This document shows positions 13,654-16,645 of a DNA stretch of 16,645 nt, piece after piece. A program made the position numbers and the translations under genes. Origin of the DNA: JACZUI01 sp041599115 (GTDB lineage Bacteria; Actinomycetota; Acidimicrobiia; Spongiisociales; ZC4RG35); the NCBI GenBank assembly GCA_041599115.1, contig JBFHXF010000038.1, forward strand, positions 1-16,645, written 5' to 3'. The notes beneath the pieces are model-generated. The model saw only the letters and a program-made list of their open reading frames with translations, was not told the origin of the DNA and did no database searches. How positions within the stretch are numbered: position 1 is the stretch's first letter; every line of letters begins with the position of its first letter.

Positions 13654-14520
13654 ATGCAAGATGTTCCCGTGGCCATCGACGGTGGATTCTTGAACGTCTG
13701 GCATCGTGCGCCCGCAGCCGACTCCCCCACAGCCGTGCTTGTCCACGGCCTCACCGGAACCTCACGCTGGTGGACACCCGTCCTCTCCCACCTGCCCGAA
13801 GAGATGGGACTCATCATTCCCGACATCCGGGGACGGGGCCAGAGCTGGCAATCGCCCGGCCCCTACGATCTGAAGACGGTCGCCGACGACATAGCAACCT
13901 GCCTCGACCACTTCGAAGTGCCCGCCGCGGTGGTGGCCGGCTATTCGATGGGCGCCTGGGTGGCCACTCTGTTCGCGCAACGTCGTCCCGGCCGTGCCAG
14001 GCACCTGATACTGGTGGACGGAGGGTTCCCCATCCAGTTCGACCCGGGCTCGAGTCCCGAGGAGATCCTCGAGCAGGTAGTCGGCCCGGCCGTGGCCAGG
14101 CTCTCCGTGGAGTTCGCCACCCCCCACGCCTATCTCGACTTCTGGCGAGACCACCCGGCCCTGGTGGGGCGATGGGACGAGGCATTAGCCGAGGTCTTGA
14201 ACTACGACATTCGGAAGTCGGGCGATGTCTGGCGAGTGCGCGCCAACCGTGACGCGATCGTGGCGGGCGGATCAGACTTCGCTCTGGACCCCGAGACGGT
14301 CGCATCCGGTATCTCAACCGCAACTCCTACGACCCTCCTGGTGGTAGATCACGGCATGACCGATCGACCCGGTGGGTTCACCCCTCTGTCAACGGCCCGG
14401 GAGGCAGCCGACTCCAACCCCAATATCGAAGTTCGGCTCCTGGAGGGCCTGAACCACTACACCCTGATGTTCGGGGCCGGAGCCGCCATCGTGGCCTCGA
14501 TCATCGCGAGTCATGGCTAG
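13654..14520 (+). CDS. Alpha/beta-hydrolase
   Basis: A 288-residue alpha/beta-hydrolase-fold enzyme. The oxyanion-hole motif HGLTGTSRWW begins at His31, PDIRGRGQS at 56-64 is typical of the fold, the nucleophile elbow is GYSMGAW with Ser98, and the catalytic His is probably His268 in GLNHYTLM. The acid may be an Asp in LLVVDHGMTD. The fold covers esterases, epoxide and C-C bond hydrolases and haloperoxidases; the Ser nucleophile excludes dehalogenases and epoxide hydrolases, which use Asp. There is no signal peptide, so it is probably cytoplasmic. It is the first gene of a plus-strand cluster; the dodecin-like gene follows after 21 bp. Confidence 0.85.
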   Translation: MQDVPVAIDGGFLNVWHRAPAADSPTAVLVHGLTGTSRWWTPVLSHLPEEMGLIIPDIRGRGQSWQSPGPYDLKTVADDIATCLDHFEVPAAVVAGYSMGAWVATLFAQRRPGRARHLILVDGGFPIQFDPGSSPEEILEQVVGPAVARLSVEFATPHAYLDFWRDHPALVGRWDEALAEVLNYDIRKSGDVWRVRANRDAIVAGGSDFALDPETVASGISTATPTTLLVVDHGMTDRPGGFTPLSTAREAADSNPNIEVRLLEGLNHYTLMFGAGAAIVASIIASHG

Positions 14521-14530
14521 CGTCATGCCC

Positions 14531-14537
14531 AAGGAGG
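14531..14537 (+). promoter_or_regulatory. Strong ribosome binding site of the dodecin-like gene
   Basis: AAGGAGG lies 4 nt before the ATG at 14542. It is one of the few strong Shine-Dalgarno sites in the window and suggests high translation within the operon. Confidence 0.7.
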
Positions 14538-14541
14538 AAAC

Positions 14542-14766
14542 ATGTCTTCAATAACCAAGACCATCCGCCTCTCCGGGCAGGCCGGCGGCTCGATCGAGGA
14601 TGCCGTGAGAACCGTGCTCGCCCGGGCCGCGTCGACCGTCACTGATATCCAGAAGTTCACCATCGTCAAGGTGGGTGGCGTGGTCGACGAGTCGGGCGCA
14701 CCGACACTGTTCAAAGTCACCCTCGACATCACTTTTGGGATCAAGGACCCGGTGGAGCACGGTTAG
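14542..14766 (+). CDS. Dodecin-like protein lacking the flavin-stacking Trp
   Basis: A 74-residue protein with the full dodecin layout: a first strand (SITKTIRLSG), a helix (GSIEDAVRTVLARAAST), then two long strands (KFTIVKVGGVV and FKVTLDITFGI). Dodecins form hollow dodecamers that store or buffer flavins, and CoA in some species, in the cytoplasm. In typical dodecins the segment after the helix reads N-[LI]-R-W-F, with the Trp stacking on the isoalloxazine ring; here it is DIQKF, with Lys38 at that place. It may bind another ligand or flavin in a different way. The gene is 21 bp after the hydrolase and 30 bp before the next gene, so it is operonic. Confidence 0.8.
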   Translation: MSSITKTIRLSGQAGGSIEDAVRTVLARAASTVTDIQKFTIVKVGGVVDESGAPTLFKVTLDITFGIKDPVEHG

Positions 14767-14796
14767 CGCCCACCGGACCGTCGAGGTCGTACACCC

Positions 14797-15771
14797 ATGA
14801 ACGCCCCTCCTCCTCGATCCCTCGGCGCTGGGATACATCTCATCCCTGCGCCGCTGCCTTTCAAAAGCCCGCCATGGGTGAATGCCTACGCCGTGGAGGC
14901 GGGAGACGGCCTTCTCCTACTCGACTGCGGTGCCGATTGGGCAGAGGGCAGGACGGCAATCCGGGAGGGATTCGCCACTCTCGGTCTGGAAGAGTCTGCG
15001 GTGCACACCCTGGTCGTGTCACACCTTCACCCTGACCACGTGGGGATGTCGGCGCGGCTAGTCGAGGAGTGGGGATGCCGGTTCGTGATGCACGAGAGGG
15101 CTTCGAAACTCGTCGAGATCTACAACGACACCCCCGGGTACATCCAGAGACTCGGGCGAATAGCGCTGACTCACGGTGTGCCCGAGGGGCTGGTGGCAAC
15201 GGCTCTGGACGTGCGGCGTCCCGACTACATGCCGCTCATCAATCCGCCGGACCACACCGTTAGGGACGGCGAGAGGATCGATATCGGCGGCGGGCGGGCC
15301 CTCGAAGTGATCCACACGCCCGGTCACGAGCCATCTCATATCTGCCTGCGGGACTCGCGTACCGGGATCCTGTTCTCAGGGGATCAAGTTCTACCCCGGA
15401 TCTCGCCGGTGATCATGTACGACGAAGAACTCGGCGACGTCCTCGGCGACTACATGGCTTCACTGAAAAAGCTGGTCGACATGCGGATAGGGGTCACCTA
15501 CCCGGCCCACGGAACCATGATCGACAGGGGAGACGAGAGGGCCCGGCAGATCCTCCTCCACCACGACAGACGGCTGCTCGATATGGCCGAGCTGGTCGGA
15601 TCGGGCAATACCGACGCCTGGCAGGTGATGTTGAGGTCCTTCACGCCCAATCTCGACCCGCTTCAGGCGCGTCTGGCATTCCTCGAGACCATCTCGCATC
15701 TCGAGCACCTCAGACTGACCGGACGGATCCGGGTGGAAGAGCACAACGGAAGGGTCATCTATCGGGCATGA
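14797..15771 (+). CDS. Metallo-beta-lactamase-fold hydrolase
   Basis: A 324-residue MBL-fold protein. All metal ligands of a two-metal site are present: HLHPDH (His76, His78, Asp80, His81), His177 in HTPGHEPSH, Asp196 in FSGDQVL and His238 in YPAHG. The C-terminal 80 residues are helical and end in a small wing (HLEHLRLTGRIRVEEHNG), like LACTB2-type and related thioesterase/hydrolase members with a winged-helix tail. There is no signal peptide, which argues against a secreted beta-lactamase. A GAGGT lies 9 nt before the ATG. Its stop overlaps the next start (ATGA, 15768-15771). The substrate is unknown; thioesters or glyoxalase-type substrates are common for this subgroup. Confidence 0.87.
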   Translation: MNAPPPRSLGAGIHLIPAPLPFKSPPWVNAYAVEAGDGLLLLDCGADWAEGRTAIREGFATLGLEESAVHTLVVSHLHPDHVGMSARLVEEWGCRFVMHERASKLVEIYNDTPGYIQRLGRIALTHGVPEGLVATALDVRRPDYMPLINPPDHTVRDGERIDIGGGRALEVIHTPGHEPSHICLRDSRTGILFSGDQVLPRISPVIMYDEELGDVLGDYMASLKKLVDMRIGVTYPAHGTMIDRGDERARQILLHHDRRLLDMAELVGSGNTDAWQVMLRSFTPNLDPLQARLAFLETISHLEHLRLTGRIRVEEHNGRVIYRA

Positions 15772-16645
15772 GAGGCGCAGAAACCAAGCTTCCCATGTTT
15801 CCCCCCGGATTGAACACCCGTCCGGCAACCGACTCAGACCTCGAAGATGTGATCGGGCTGTTCCGTCTTGCCGAGAGGATCGACCGGGGAGAGGCGGAAA
15901 CGACGCGAGAGGACACCGAGAGTGGCTGGCAAATGACCGATTTCGACATGCGCCGCCAGACCCTCATGGTGTGGAGTGGCGCCGACCTGGTCGCGTACGC
16001 CGAGTTCTACAACTGGCGGGCGGAGGCGACGGTCCACCCCGATCATCGGGGAAGGGGAATCGGCTCGGCCCTTCTCAGATGGACCGAAGCCGCCACACTG
16101 CTTCGTCAGCCCTTGGACGAGGAGGCCCGGACCGGTCAGACCATCGTCGATGCCAACAAGGGAGCTGCTGCCATGTTCAAGCGGGCCGGTTACAGCCCGC
16201 GTCATTTCTCATGGGCATTGCGTCTCCCAACCGATGCTGATATGACTGATCGCACCGTTCCGGCGGGGTACAGCATCCGGAGATTCGATCCGAATACCGA
16301 ATCTCATGCCGTGTACCGAGTCATCGAGGACGCCTTCAACGAATGGCCCAACCGGACACCTACCACCTACGCCAACTGGCGCGCCATGATCACTGATCGC
16401 GGGGACTTCGACCCATCGCTGCTCTATGTCGCCCTCCATGGTGACGAAATCGTAGGAGTGGCCGTGGGTCTCCCCTATCCGGAGGAGGGATGGGTGCAAC
16501 AGCTGGCCGTCCAGCGCGATCACCGCAGGCGAGGGTTGGCCAAGGCACTTCTCGGGGCAACCTTCGGGGAGATGCGACGACGGGGGTTTCCCGAGTTGGG
16601 CCTGAGCACCGACTCCCGGACGGGTGCGCTCGATCTGTACCTCGA
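15768..16645 (+). CDS. Tandem-GNAT N-acetyltransferase (3' end cut by window)
   Basis: An open frame of at least 292 residues that runs off the window. It has two GNAT domains: the first with the acetyl-CoA pyrophosphate loop VHPDHRGRGIGSALL (about residue 103) and NKGAAAMFKRAGY, the second with VQRDHRRRGLAKALL (about 245-259) and STDSRTGALDLY near the cut end. The double-domain layout resembles mycothiol synthase (MshD) and related actinobacterial acetyltransferases, but the match is only of architecture and I do not assign the substrate. The ATG overlaps the stop of the MBL gene (ATGA), so translation is probably coupled. An internal ATG at 15795 is a second possible start. Confidence 0.85.
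   Translation, partial: MRGAETKLPMFPPGLNTRPATDSDLEDVIGLFRLAERIDRGEAETTREDTESGWQMTDFDMRRQTLMVWSGADLVAYAEFYNWRAEATVHPDHRGRGIGSALLRWTEAATLLRQPLDEEARTGQTIVDANKGAAAMFKRAGYSPRHFSWALRLPTDADMTDRTVPAGYSIRRFDPNTESHAVYRVIEDAFNEWPNRTPTTYANWRAMITDRGDFDPSLLYVALHGDEIVGVAVGLPYPEEGWVQQLAVQRDHRRRGLAKALLGATFGEMRRRGFPELGLSTDSRTGALDLYL

Noticed and set aside
14749..14776. Hairpin CCGGTGG / CCACCGG at the end of the dodecin gene as a terminator
   Set aside because: Stem of 7 bp with a 14-nt loop and no T tract, and the downstream gene is only 30 bp away in an apparent operon.

Overview
The window is a compact, GC-rich bacterial chromosome segment, most likely from an actinobacterium and possibly of the Acidimicrobiia type. 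The pointers are a Gram-positive/actinobacterial SOS box upstream of dnaE2, several starts with no Shine-Dalgarno but a T-A-N3-T box 6-8 nt upstream (the leaderless pattern common in Actinomycetota), strong GC bias at third codon positions, and actinobacterial-looking versions of the ABC exporter, the lipoate-ligase-family protein and a small secreted lysozyme-like protein. The assignment is inference; there is no rRNA or marker phylogeny here. Nothing looks like a phage, an insertion sequence or a CRISPR array.

Layout. Positions 1-227 hold two 103-bp non-coding repeat units at a 124-bp period, starting exactly at the window edge. A small zinc-ribbon-like protein (264-635, +) follows. A minus-strand pair comes next: a lipoprotein (3322-2564) and an ABC exporter (2535-637) that appears to start at an ATT codon. 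From 3442 a plus-strand pair runs in the opposite direction: a lipoate-ligase-family protein overlapped by ATGA with a two-domain protein (4194-5273) that joins a complete type II 3-dehydroquinate dehydratase to a complete alpha/beta-hydrolase. After a short gap with a perfect DnaA-box match comes a secreted transglycosylase-like protein (5363-5959). It converges, with a 17-bp overlap, on a polytopic membrane protein rich in conserved-looking His and Asp (6998-5943, -).

Divergent from the latter lies an amidase plus CoA-transferase pair (7049-10266, +), plausibly a route from an amide to a carboxylate to an acyl-CoA. Both proteins differ from their families at or beside the active site. The error-prone polymerase DnaE2/ImuC (13588-10271, -) follows, with a perfect palindromic SOS box packed against its -10 element and no imuA or imuB partner beside it. 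The window ends with a tight plus-strand cluster: alpha/beta-hydrolase, dodecin-like protein, metallo-beta-lactamase-fold hydrolase, and a tandem-GNAT acetyltransferase cut by the window end.

The genes do not form one recognisable pathway. The most interesting items are the AroQ-hydrolase fusion, the probable ATT start, the CoA-transferase with Asp where the family has its catalytic Glu, the SOS-box promoter of dnaE2, the leaderless promoter pattern and the edge repeat. I found no clearly new multi-gene defence or mobile system.
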